Assembly (NCBI RefSeq): GCF_004214935.1
Contig: NZ_SFCC01000015.1
Location: 62,001-126,000 of the forward strand
Direction of reading: 5' to 3'
Length of the DNA: 64,000 bases
Origin: Amycolatopsis suaedae
GTDB lineage: Bacteria > Actinomycetota > Actinomycetes > Mycobacteriales > Pseudonocardiaceae
Of the stretch, positions 24,989 to 32,551 are shown piece by piece; the first letter of the stretch is position 1; each line of letters opens with the position of its first letter. The translations under genes and the position numbers were made by a program. Under the pieces are notes generated by a model that was not told the origin of the DNA, did no database searches, and was given only the letters and a program-made list of their open reading frames with translations.

Positions 24989-27160
24989 ATGACCGAGACG
25001 AAGACCATTCGCTGGGAGCAGGACTCCGACGGCATCGTCCTGCTGACGCTCGACGACCCCAAGCAGTCGGCGAACACGATGAACCGCGACTACAGCGAGT
25101 CGATGGGCCAGATCGTCGACCGGCTGGAGGCGGAGAAGGACTCGATCACCGGCGTGGTGATCACCTCGGCCAAGAAGACGTTCTTCGCCGGTGGTGACCT
25201 CAACGACCTGATCCAGGTCAAGCCGGAGCAGGCCGAGGAGATGACCGCGCACCTCAACGAGGTCAAGGGTCAGTTGCGCAGGCTGGAGACGTTCGGCCGC
25301 CCGGTGGTCGCGGCCATCAACGGTGCCGCGCTCGGCGGCGGCCTGGAGATCGCGCTGGCGACGCACCACCGCATCGCCGCAGACGTCAAGGGCAGCCAGA
25401 TCGGCCTGCCCGAGGTGACGCTGGGCCTGCTGCCCGGCGGTGGCGGGATCGTGCGGACCGTGCGGTTGCTGGGTATCCAGAACGCGGTGATGAACGTCCT
25501 CGTCCAGGGCCAGCGGCACCGCCCGCGCAAGGCGCTGGAGCTGGGCCTGGTGCACGAGGTCGTCGACACCGTCGAGGAACTGGTGCCGCGTGCCAAGGAG
25601 TGGATCAAGGCCAACCCCGAGGCACACACGCAGCCGTGGGACGTCAAGGGCTACAAGATCCCCGGCGGCACGCCGTCCAGCCCGAGCCTGGCCGCGATGC
25701 TGCCCGCGTTCCCGGCGAACCTGCGCAAGCAGCTCAAGGGCGCCAACATGCCAGCGCCGAGGGCGATCCTGGCCGCGGCCGTGGAGAGCGCGCAGGTCGA
25801 CGTCGACACGGCGCTGCTCATCGAGTCGCGGTACATGGTGCACCTGGCGACCGGCCAGGTGTCGAAGAACATGACCAAGGCGTTCTTCTTCGACCTGCAG
25901 CACATCAACTCCGGCGGTTCGCGGCCGGACGGCTTCGAGAAGTACACCGCCCGCAAGGTCGGCGTGCTCGGTGCGGGCATGATGGGTGCCGCGATCGCCT
26001 ACGTCTCGGCGAAGGCCGGGATCGACGTCGTGCTCAAGGACGTCTCGCTGGAGGCCGCGGAGAAGGGCAAGGGCTACGCGGAGAAGCTCGAGCAGAAGGC
26101 GCTCTCGCGGGGCAAGACCACGCAGGAGAAGTCGGACGCCCTGCTGGGCAGGATCAAGCCGACGGCCGACCCCGCGGACTTCGCCGGGGTGGACTTCGTC
26201 ATCGAGGCCGTGTTCGAGAGCGTCGAGCTCAAGCACAAGGTGTTCCAGGAGATCGAGGGCGTCGTCAACCCGGACGCCGTGCTCGGCTCGAACACCTCCA
26301 CGCTGCCGATCACCTCGCTCGCCGAGGGCGTGCAGCGGCAGGAGGACTTCATCGGCATCCACTTCTTCTCGCCGGTGGACAAGATGCCGCTGGTGGAGAT
26401 CATCTGCGGGGAGAAGACCTCACCGGCCACGCTGGCGAAGGTCTTCGACTACACGCTGCAGATCAAGAAGACCCCGATCGTCGTCAACGACAGCCGCGGG
26501 TTCTTCACCAGCCGCGTGATCGGCACGTTCCTCAACGAGGCCGTCGCCGCGCTGGGTGAGGGTGTCGAGCCCGCGACGATCGAGCAGGCCGGTTCGCAGG
26601 CCGGGTACCCGGCGCCACCGCTGCAGCTGATGGACGAGCTGACGCTGACCCTGCCGCGCAAGATCCGGCAGGAGACGCGGGCGGCCATCGAGGCGGCCGG
26701 CGGTACCTGGACGGTGCACCCGGCCGAGCCGGTGATCGACCGGATGGTCGACGAGTTCGACCGCAAGGGCCGGTCCTCCGGTGCCGGGTTCTACGAGTAC
26801 GACGACGAGGGCAAGCGCACCGGGCTGTGGCCGGGGCTGCGCGACGCGTTCAAGTCGGGCAGTGCCGACGTTCCGTTCGTGGACCTGCAGGAGCGGATGC
26901 TGTTCGCCGAGGCGCTGGAGACGGTGAAGTGCTTCGACGAGGGCGTGCTCACGTCGGTGCAGGACGCCAACATCGGCTCGATCTTCGGCATCGGTTTCCC
27001 GCCGTGGACCGGTGGTGTCATCCAGTACATCAACCAGTACGAGGGCGGCCTGGCCGGTTTCGTGGCCCGCGCCCGCGAGCTGGCGCAGCGCTACGGTGAC
27101 CACTTCCTCCCGCCGGAGTCCCTGGTCGCCAAGGCCGAGAAGGGCGAGAGCTACGAGTAG
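24989..27160 (+). CDS. fadB: Fatty-acid oxidation multifunctional protein (enoyl-CoA hydratase / 3-hydroxyacyl-CoA dehydrogenase)
   Basis: Protein of 723 residues. Residues 1-190 are a crotonase domain with the oxyanion segments FFAGGDLNDL and ALGGGLEIALATH and the acid motif GLPEVTLGLLPGGGG. From about 325 comes the NAD-binding 3-hydroxyacyl-CoA dehydrogenase domain (VGVLGAGMMGAAIA) with the catalytic His in GIHFFSPVDKMPLVEI, then two C-terminal helical domains. It hydrates enoyl-CoA and oxidises the product to 3-ketoacyl-CoA. Start ATG is four bases after the fadA stop. A strong palindrome after the gene ends the operon. Confidence 0.95.
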   Translation: MTETKTIRWEQDSDGIVLLTLDDPKQSANTMNRDYSESMGQIVDRLEAEKDSITGVVITSAKKTFFAGGDLNDLIQVKPEQAEEMTAHLNEVKGQLRRLETFGRPVVAAINGAALGGGLEIALATHHRIAADVKGSQIGLPEVTLGLLPGGGGIVRTVRLLGIQNAVMNVLVQGQRHRPRKALELGLVHEVVDTVEELVPRAKEWIKANPEAHTQPWDVKGYKIPGGTPSSPSLAAMLPAFPANLRKQLKGANMPAPRAILAAAVESAQVDVDTALLIESRYMVHLATGQVSKNMTKAFFFDLQHINSGGSRPDGFEKYTARKVGVLGAGMMGAAIAYVSAKAGIDVVLKDVSLEAAEKGKGYAEKLEQKALSRGKTTQEKSDALLGRIKPTADPADFAGVDFVIEAVFESVELKHKVFQEIEGVVNPDAVLGSNTSTLPITSLAEGVQRQEDFIGIHFFSPVDKMPLVEIICGEKTSPATLAKVFDYTLQIKKTPIVVNDSRGFFTSRVIGTFLNEAVAALGEGVEPATIEQAGSQAGYPAPPLQLMDELTLTLPRKIRQETRAAIEAAGGTWTVHPAEPVIDRMVDEFDRKGRSSGAGFYEYDDEGKRTGLWPGLRDAFKSGSADVPFVDLQERMLFAEALETVKCFDEGVLTSVQDANIGSIFGIGFPPWTGGVIQYINQYEGGLAGFVARARELAQRYGDHFLPPESLVAKAEKGESYE

Positions 27161-27179
27161 CCCCTGAGGCTGCCCCGAG

Positions 27180-27232
27180 CACGTGAAGGCCACCTTCATT
27201 ACGTGAGACGTAGTGAAGGTGGCCTTCACGTG
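27180..27232. terminator. Palindromic terminator after fadB
   Basis: The 19-base arms CACGTGAAGGCCACCTTCA (27180-27198) and TGAAGGTGGCCTTCACGTG (27214-27232) are perfectly complementary around a 15-base loop and are followed by TTT. The arm is identical to that of the palindrome at 19803-19861. The remaining gene-free sequence to 27361 is the leader of the next operon; I see no clear promoter boxes in it. Confidence 0.8.
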
Positions 27233-27361
27233 TTTACCCCGAGATCATCCGAATTGGTTAGCTCGAACTGGTCATCTCCATCGCTTTCACTCGCTCGTGG
27301 TGGTTCGACCGCTACCGTCGATTACTTGGCAGATACTTTCGGTCAGGGGAGGCGACGAAAG

Positions 27362-27655
27362 GTGGGCTTCACGACGGTGCCCGAGGCGTTGAGAGCCGCG
27401 GGCAGGGCTGGTCAGACGGCAGTGGACGGGCTGGCGGGTGCCGACTGCGGTGGCCCGGTCGAGGGCGTCGCGGGGGCGATGCCGGGCAGCCGGTCCGCGG
27501 GTGCGGCCGGCGCGTTCAGCAGTACCTGGACGGCTACATTCACCGCGTGGCGCGACGAGGCCGGCGGACATGTCGCCGCGCTGGGGACAGCCGCTGACAC
27601 CTACGGCACGGCCGACAGCAACGCGGCGGAATCGATCCCCGGTGGGCCGATCTGA
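27362..27655 (+). CDS. EspC-like ESX/type VII secretion-associated small protein
   Basis: Protein of 97 residues from a GTG with GGGGAGG nine bases upstream; an upstream in-frame extension has no ribosome-binding site and runs into the palindrome. It is Gly/Ala-rich, with a C-terminal helix pattern F..W..E.G.H...LG.AADTYGTAD that matches the EspC family of ESX-associated helical proteins. Such proteins form antiparallel helices and are exported or act as chaperones for exported partners. The stop overlaps the ATG of the DUF1023 hydrolase (TGATG), so the two are almost certainly partners. No ESX machinery gene is in the window. Family assignment is moderate because these proteins are short and diverse. 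Confidence 0.6.
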   Translation: MGFTTVPEALRAAGRAGQTAVDGLAGADCGGPVEGVAGAMPGSRSAGAAGAFSSTWTATFTAWRDEAGGHVAALGTAADTYGTADSNAAESIPGGPI

Positions 27656-29295
27656 TGGCCACCCTCGCGGAGATCAAGGCATGGAACCCAGGTGTGCTCA
27701 GTGAGATCGCCGGCACGATGCGGCAGCGCGAACAGGTGCTGATCCACTCGGGGGACGATTTCGGGCGCATCCTGCCGGTGGAGGGGTGGACCGGCCCGGC
27801 CGCCGACACCGCCGTCTCCGGGCATCAGGCGTTCAAATCGCGGCTGAACAAGCTCGCCTCGGGCGCCGGCGTGGTCATCAAGGCACTGACTCAGGCTTCG
27901 GACGCCATCCCGGCGGTGCAGCACGTGATCACTAACCTGGAGGAACTGGCTCGCCGCTACGGCTTCCAGCTCACCGATGCCGGTGCGGTTGTCGACACGC
28001 TGGCCGGGCAGCCGTTGCCGCCGGACATGAACCCCGACGACCGGGCACGGGCACACCAGCAGGTGACTACCGGGATCGCCGCCGCCATGGCCACCGCCGA
28101 CGACATCGACAGCGACCTGGCCTCGGTGCTGAACCGTGCCGCGCAGGGCGAGTTCGGCACCGGCAACGAAGCCACCGTCGCCGCCGCGGCGGCCGCGGGG
28201 GTGGCCGATCCTGGCCTGACCCTGCTCCCACCGCCGGCCAACGCGACCCCGGCGCAGAACGCCGCTTGGTGGGCAGCTATGTCGCCGATCGGTCGTGATC
28301 TGTTCCTGCGGGCCAACCCGGCTACCGTGGGCCAGATGGACGGGCTACCCACTGTGGACCGCGATCGAGCCAACCGGATCGTGCTCGACCAGCAACGCGG
28401 TGACCTGCAACAGCGCCGGAACGAGATCCAGGCCCGCATGGACGAGATGGAGGAAGGACCGGCTCAGCTCGACTACGACCTCCTCAAAGCCGAGCGGGAC
28501 ACGCTCGACGGCAAGATCAGCGGGCTCGACCAGATCAAACAACGCCTGGAACAGCAGCCACCCGCGTTCCTGCTCGGCGTCGACTCCGCGAACTCCGGGC
28601 GGGCCATTGTCGCCATCGGCAACCCCGACACCGCCGCCAACGTCGCCACTTATGTCCCCGGCACCACTTCCGGCCTCAACTCCGACACGCACATCGACAT
28701 CAGGCGCTCGGACGCCATGGCGCAACAGGCGGCTCTCGCGGGAGCGCCGTCGACCGCGGTCATCACCTGGGCGGGCTACGACGCACCACAGAACCTCGGC
28801 CAGGCCGCGGACACAAGCTACGCCGATCGGGCCGAGCCTGCCCTCCGTCGCTTCCAGGAGGGGCTCGGTGTCGCACACCAACCAGGCCCGGTCAACAACA
28901 CGATCATCGGTCACAGCTACGGCACCACGGTCGTCGGCCAGACCGCGCGCGACCTCGGACTACCCGCAGACCAACTGGTCATGGTCGCCAGTCCCGGTGT
29001 GGGTGTTCAGCACGCCGGCGAGCTACGACTGGACGGCATCCCGGCCGACCAGGCCGGCCAGCACGTCTATTCCACCAAGGCCGAAACAGACCCCATCCCC
29101 GCCATGACCAACTTCAACGACAGATTCGCTGATCCGGTCGATCCTCTTGGCCCCGACCCCACCACAGACTGGTTCGGCGGCAAGACCTTCGAATCAACCC
29201 CCACCAATCCCCTTACCTCCCACAGCGACTACTGGGAACCTCGATCGAGCTCCCTGATTGAAATGGGACGAATCATTGCGGGGGGCGGTCGATGA
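27655..29295 (+). CDS. DUF1023 alpha/beta hydrolase with helical N-terminal domain
   Basis: Protein of 546 residues. The first 300 are largely helical, with WXG-like features (GWTGPAADTA) and a coiled-coil stretch (QQRRNEIQARMDEMEEG). The C-terminal half is a DUF1023 alpha/beta hydrolase with nucleophile Ser421 in IIGHSYGTTV and the preceding strand VITWAGYDAP. In mycobacteria and relatives such hydrolases follow EspC-like genes and are candidate secreted effectors or cell-envelope enzymes; substrates are not known. It is translationally coupled to the EspC-like gene and followed after 13 bases by a lipoprotein gene. Export through an ESX system is inferred, not shown. Confidence 0.8.
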   Translation: MATLAEIKAWNPGVLSEIAGTMRQREQVLIHSGDDFGRILPVEGWTGPAADTAVSGHQAFKSRLNKLASGAGVVIKALTQASDAIPAVQHVITNLEELARRYGFQLTDAGAVVDTLAGQPLPPDMNPDDRARAHQQVTTGIAAAMATADDIDSDLASVLNRAAQGEFGTGNEATVAAAAAAGVADPGLTLLPPPANATPAQNAAWWAAMSPIGRDLFLRANPATVGQMDGLPTVDRDRANRIVLDQQRGDLQQRRNEIQARMDEMEEGPAQLDYDLLKAERDTLDGKISGLDQIKQRLEQQPPAFLLGVDSANSGRAIVAIGNPDTAANVATYVPGTTSGLNSDTHIDIRRSDAMAQQAALAGAPSTAVITWAGYDAPQNLGQAADTSYADRAEPALRRFQEGLGVAHQPGPVNNTIIGHSYGTTVVGQTARDLGLPADQLVMVASPGVGVQHAGELRLDGIPADQAGQHVYSTKAETDPIPAMTNFNDRFADPVDPLGPDPTTDWFGGKTFESTPTNPLTSHSDYWEPRSSSLIEMGRIIAGGGR

Positions 29296-29308
29296 TCGCG
29301 GGTGGAAC

Positions 29309-29800
29309 ATGAGGGTGACGAAGCGGCCTGTGCGGGCGTTGATGTTCGTCGGCGTATTTCTGTTGATCGCCGGGTGTGGAGGTTCTGCGATGGGGAACAC
29401 GGAAACAATGCCGGAGGCGCAAGCCCGCGTCGAGCGGGAAACCAACGCCGCGGCAAGCGCGATCTTCCCGCCGGGCTTCACCCTCAGCGTGCAGTCGACG
29501 CTGTCGATGCCCTGTGCCGATATCGAAGACAAAGGCACGGGCCAAAGTCGTGCGAGCGTCAACTACTGGGTCGACAACATCGACAACCGACGCAACAACG
29601 AATATTTCGACAAGCTGAAAACGTGGTGGGCGAACAACGGCTGGGAAATTGAGACTGACAAAAGTCCAGATGACTACATGAACGCCACCAAGGACGAGTA
29701 CAAGATGGCCATCCAAACCACGATCACTCCCGACCGGCGGGTGTCCATCGGGACGAACAGTCCGTGCGTATGGCCGAACGGCACCCCCGAACCCAGGTAG
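29309..29800 (+). CDS. Small lipoprotein of unknown function
   Basis: Protein of 163 residues from the ATG giving MRVTKRPVRALM. A short basic N-terminus and hydrophobic helix end in the lipobox LIAGC with Cys23, so the product is a membrane-anchored lipoprotein. The mature part is soluble, with two Cys residues (MPCADIED and NSPCVWP) that could form a disulfide, and a repeated aromatic pattern (YWVDNID, KTWWANNGWEIETD). I recognise no family. It sits at the end of the EspC/DUF1023 operon; a role as immunity or docking factor for the hydrolase is speculation. Confidence 0.75.
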   Translation: MRVTKRPVRALMFVGVFLLIAGCGGSAMGNTETMPEAQARVERETNAAASAIFPPGFTLSVQSTLSMPCADIEDKGTGQSRASVNYWVDNIDNRRNNEYFDKLKTWWANNGWEIETDKSPDDYMNATKDEYKMAIQTTITPDRRVSIGTNSPCVWPNGTPEPR

Positions 29801-29817
29801 TGCCAGACGGGAGCGGG

Positions 29818-30537
29818 TCAGGCGAGGTGGCGGTCGGCCACGATGGCGGTCGCGTTGTCCGTGCCGCCGGTGCGGTGCGCCGTGTCGACCAGGGTGTTCG
29901 CGGCCTCGCCCGGGCGGGCCGAATCGGCCAGCACCGCCTTGATGCGGGTGATGTCCAGCGCCTTGTGCACCCCGTCGGTGCACAGCAGCAGCCTGCCCGC
30001 GGCGAACGGGAAGCTCGCGCGGCCCAGGTCGGCCTCGGTCGCGGTGCGGACGGAGTCCATCACCACGTGCTCCATCCTCGCCGTGACCGGCCGGTCCTGG
30101 TTGCGCCAGAACTCGGCCAGCGTGTGGTCGGTGGTCACCTGCTGCAGCACCCGCCCGTTCCAGCGGTAGGCCCGGCAGTCGCCGACCCAGGCGACGTCGC
30201 AGTGCGCCTCCGGGCGGTCGACGGGCGGCAGTACCGCCACCACCAGCACGCAGTCGGCCCGCTCCTGGTCGAACTGGGCGTGCAGTTCCCTGCGGGCAGC
30301 CAGCAGACCGGCCGCGGCGCCCTCGCGCACGGCGGTCGCCGCCGCGGTACCGGCCGCCACCCGCGCCGCCCGAGCAGCGAGCAGGTGGTCCCCGATGCCG
30401 TCCGCGACGACGAACGCCGTCCGCCCGAGGCCGGTCCTGGTGGCCACCGCGTCGGCGTTGATCTGCCGTGGTCCCCTGCGGCTCACGCCGTCCGACGAGG
30501 TGTCTACCGGGCGCGGTAGTGCGATGGTGGTCATCAT
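29818..30537 (-). CDS. PP2C-family serine/threonine protein phosphatase
   Basis: Protein of 239 residues with PP2C metal-binding motifs: VVADGIG near residue 50 (Asp and Gly), WVGDCRAY in the core, LLCTDGVH, and a final GGTDNATAIV. It starts at tandem ATG codons (30537/30534) with GGAGG five bases upstream. The enzyme should dephosphorylate Ser/Thr of a partner kinase's targets. No kinase gene is in the window. It is downstream of the PAP2 gene on the same strand, separated by 98 bases. The ORF extends further upstream, but that part overlaps the ribosome-binding site. Confidence 0.85.
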   Translation of the reverse strand: MMTTIALPRPVDTSSDGVSRRGPRQINADAVATRTGLGRTAFVVADGIGDHLLAARAARVAAGTAAATAVREGAAAGLLAARRELHAQFDQERADCVLVVAVLPPVDRPEAHCDVAWVGDCRAYRWNGRVLQQVTTDHTLAEFWRNQDRPVTARMEHVVMDSVRTATEADLGRASFPFAAGRLLLCTDGVHKALDITRIKAVLADSARPGEAANTLVDTAHRTGGTDNATAIVADRHLA

Positions 30538-30635
30538 GACCGGCCTCCTTCGGGCTGTCCGGCCCCCCGACAGGTCCGGACAACACCCAGTGAACCGGCC
30601 GAACCCAAGAAAAAGCCAAGAAGATCCTGTGAGGA

Positions 30636-31229
30636 TCACCGCACAAGGACCAGATCACGTTCCCGCAACCGGCTCACCACAGCCGTGGCGGGCCGGTTCA
30701 GCAGCACCGCGACCGCCACGGCCACCAGCCCGCCGAGCACGAACCCGGTCAGCACGTCGTGCGGGTAGTGCACGCCGACGAACACCCTCGACAACGCCGC
30801 CAGCGCACCCAGCGGCATCGCCACCAGGCCCAGCGTGGGCCGGGCGATGAGCACGCCGACCGCGACGGCCCCGGCGATGGCCGAGTGGTTGCTCGGGAAC
30901 GACCAGTCGCCGGCCGGCGGGCATTCCACAATGGACTGGACGGCCAGCGTCCGGCACGGGCGGTCCACGTCGAACAGGGTCTTCGTCAGCTCGCTGGCCA
31001 GGTAGCCGAACACGACCGAGGCCGGCGCGAGCCAGGCGAGCACCATCCCCCTGACCGGGCCGCCGCGCGCCAGCCACCAGGCCAGCACCAGCAGGCCACC
31101 CAGCAGCACGATCGACGCCTCGGTGAACAGTGCCGCGCCCTCCCGCAGCCAGCCCGGCGCCGACGCCGCCGCCTCCACGACCTCCAGGTACAACCGCGCG
31201 CTGACGTCCGGAACATCCTCGATTTCCAT
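30636..31229 (-). CDS. PAP2-superfamily membrane phosphatase
   Basis: Membrane protein of 197 residues with about five to six helices and the three PAP2 signatures: KTLFDVDRP (K-x6-RP), FPSNHSAIAG (PSGH-type, here PSNH), and SRVFVGVHYPHDV with catalytic His and Asp. It hydrolyses lipid or polyprenyl phosphates, for example phosphatidate or undecaprenyl pyrophosphate, at the membrane. TAGCTT lies six bases upstream of the ATG with no ribosome-binding site, which suggests a leaderless transcript. The promoter contains a 19-base sequence that is repeated at the same distance upstream of the Lnt-like gene. Confidence 0.87.
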   Translation of the reverse strand: MEIEDVPDVSARLYLEVVEAAASAPGWLREGAALFTEASIVLLGGLLVLAWWLARGGPVRGMVLAWLAPASVVFGYLASELTKTLFDVDRPCRTLAVQSIVECPPAGDWSFPSNHSAIAGAVAVGVLIARPTLGLVAMPLGALAALSRVFVGVHYPHDVLTGFVLGGLVAVAVAVLLNRPATAVVSRLRERDLVLVR

Positions 31230-31235
31230 GCCGTC

Positions 31236-31305
31236 AAGCTAGAAATTCGGCACGGGGTCCACAGTGGTCGAAAGCCGCCGATGGACCCCGACTTTCGTCA
31301 GGTGT
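31236..31305 (-). promoter_or_regulatory. PAP2 gene promoter with shared upstream box
   Basis: On the minus strand TAGCTT (31236-31241) lies six bases before the ATG. The box ACACCTGACGAAAGTCGGG (31287-31305) starts 45 bases further upstream. The box has an inverted repeat CCnGAC-N4-GTCnGG and is identical to 42001-42019, which stands 46 bases upstream of the -10 of the Lnt-like gene. Confidence 0.55.
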
Positions 31306-31363
31306 GGCTGGCCATACCCCGCATGGTGCAGTTCACCGGATCGTCCGCGGCCACCGGCGTCCC

Positions 31364-31369
31364 TAGATT
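31364..31369 (+). promoter_or_regulatory. Leaderless-type -10 box of serine hydrolase gene
   Basis: TAGATT lies six bases before the ATG at 31376, and there is no ribosome-binding site. This is the spacing of leaderless actinobacterial transcripts. The box described at 31287-31305 lies about 58 bases upstream and could serve both directions. Confidence 0.45.
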
Positions 31370-31375
31370 CGATCC

Positions 31376-32551
31376 ATGAAACGGACAATCTGCACGCTGG
31401 TCGTCGCCATGCTGGCCGCCGTCACGATCAGCGCGGGAACGAGCACCGGGGCCGCGCCGGAGCACCGGCCCGGTTTCCTGCGTGACGTCGAACGGATACT
31501 CGACCGGATGACCATGGCCGACGGCCTGCCCGGCGCGCAGGCGACCGTGCTCGCCGACGGCCGCCAGTTCACCCTGACCAGCGGCGTCGGCGACCGCGGA
31601 ACGGGCAGGCCGATGCCCGGCGCCGACGGCTACCTGCGTGGGGCCAGCAACGTCAAACCCATGGTCTCCACCGTGATCCTCCAGCTGGCCGGGGAGGGGA
31701 AGGTGGCACTGGACGGACCGCTGTCGGCCTACCTGCCCGGCGTCGTCCCGCCCACCGCGGGCGACGCCGGCCGGATCCGGGTCCGGCACCTGCTACAGCA
31801 CACCAGCGGCCTGCACAACCACTCCGAGTCGATGCCCGAGGCCGCCGAGGCCCAGCCGTTCAAGCACTACACCCGCCAGCAGCTCCTCGACGCCGGGTTC
31901 AGCAAGGGACCGGACTTCCCGCCGGGCGAGAAAGGCAAGTGGCACTACAGCAACACCGGGTACATCCTGCTCGGCCTGATCATCGAGAAGGTGACCGGCA
32001 ACCCGTGGCGGGACGAGGTCACGCGGCGGGTCCTCAAGCCGGCCGGGATGTCGGCCACCTACTTCCCGGCGCCCTACGAGTACGGCCTGCGTCAGCCGCA
32101 CGCCAGGGGGTACCTGCAGCTGACCAGGCCCGACGGCGGCCTGGCGACGGCCGACGCCACCGAGTTCGACCCCTCCCAGGCCGACGCCAACGGCGACGGC
32201 ATCAGCACGCCGCGCGACCTGCTGCGCTTCTACACGGCGCTGCTCGGCGGCAAGCTGCTGCGGCCCGACCTGCTCGCCGAGATGCGGAAGTACGTCCCCA
32301 CCGGCGAGTCGCCGATCGCGGACCTGTCCTACGGCCTCGGGCTCGGGCGGATGGCCCTGCCGTGCGGTGGCGAGGCGTGGGGTCACGGCGGAAACCTCGA
32401 CGGCTTCCAGACCCTGACCGCCGTCACCGTCGACGGTCAGGGCCGGGTCGTCACCGCGGCCAACGTGTTCACCAACACCACGTTCACCGAGGCGAACATG
32501 GCCGGTGCACGCGACCAGTTCCAGGCGCTCTACGCGGCGCTCTGCCGTTAG
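31376..32551 (+). CDS. Secreted serine hydrolase, beta-lactamase/D-Ala-D-Ala carboxypeptidase family
   Basis: Protein of 391 residues with a Sec signal peptide (MKRTICTLVVAMLAAVTISA). The class C beta-lactamase-like fold carries Ser91-x-x-Lys94 (GASNVKP), Tyr191-Ser-Asn193 (HYSNTGY) and the HGG motif at His337 (WGHGGNLDG), so all active-site boxes are present. Such enzymes act as carboxypeptidases, esterases or peptidases at the cell surface; true antibiotic resistance is less likely. It is divergent from PAP2 across a shared control region. Its last four bases overlap the stop of the convergent TPP enzyme gene. Confidence 0.88.
   Translation: MKRTICTLVVAMLAAVTISAGTSTGAAPEHRPGFLRDVERILDRMTMADGLPGAQATVLADGRQFTLTSGVGDRGTGRPMPGADGYLRGASNVKPMVSTVILQLAGEGKVALDGPLSAYLPGVVPPTAGDAGRIRVRHLLQHTSGLHNHSESMPEAAEAQPFKHYTRQQLLDAGFSKGPDFPPGEKGKWHYSNTGYILLGLIIEKVTGNPWRDEVTRRVLKPAGMSATYFPAPYEYGLRQPHARGYLQLTRPDGGLATADATEFDPSQADANGDGISTPRDLLRFYTALLGGKLLRPDLLAEMRKYVPTGESPIADLSYGLGLGRMALPCGGEAWGHGGNLDGFQTLTAVTVDGQGRVVTAANVFTNTTFTEANMAGARDQFQALYAALCR

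Noticed and set aside
27203..27361. Upstream extension of the EspC-like gene to 27203
   Set aside because: It starts inside the fadB terminator palindrome and lacks a ribosome-binding site; GTG 27362 has a good one.
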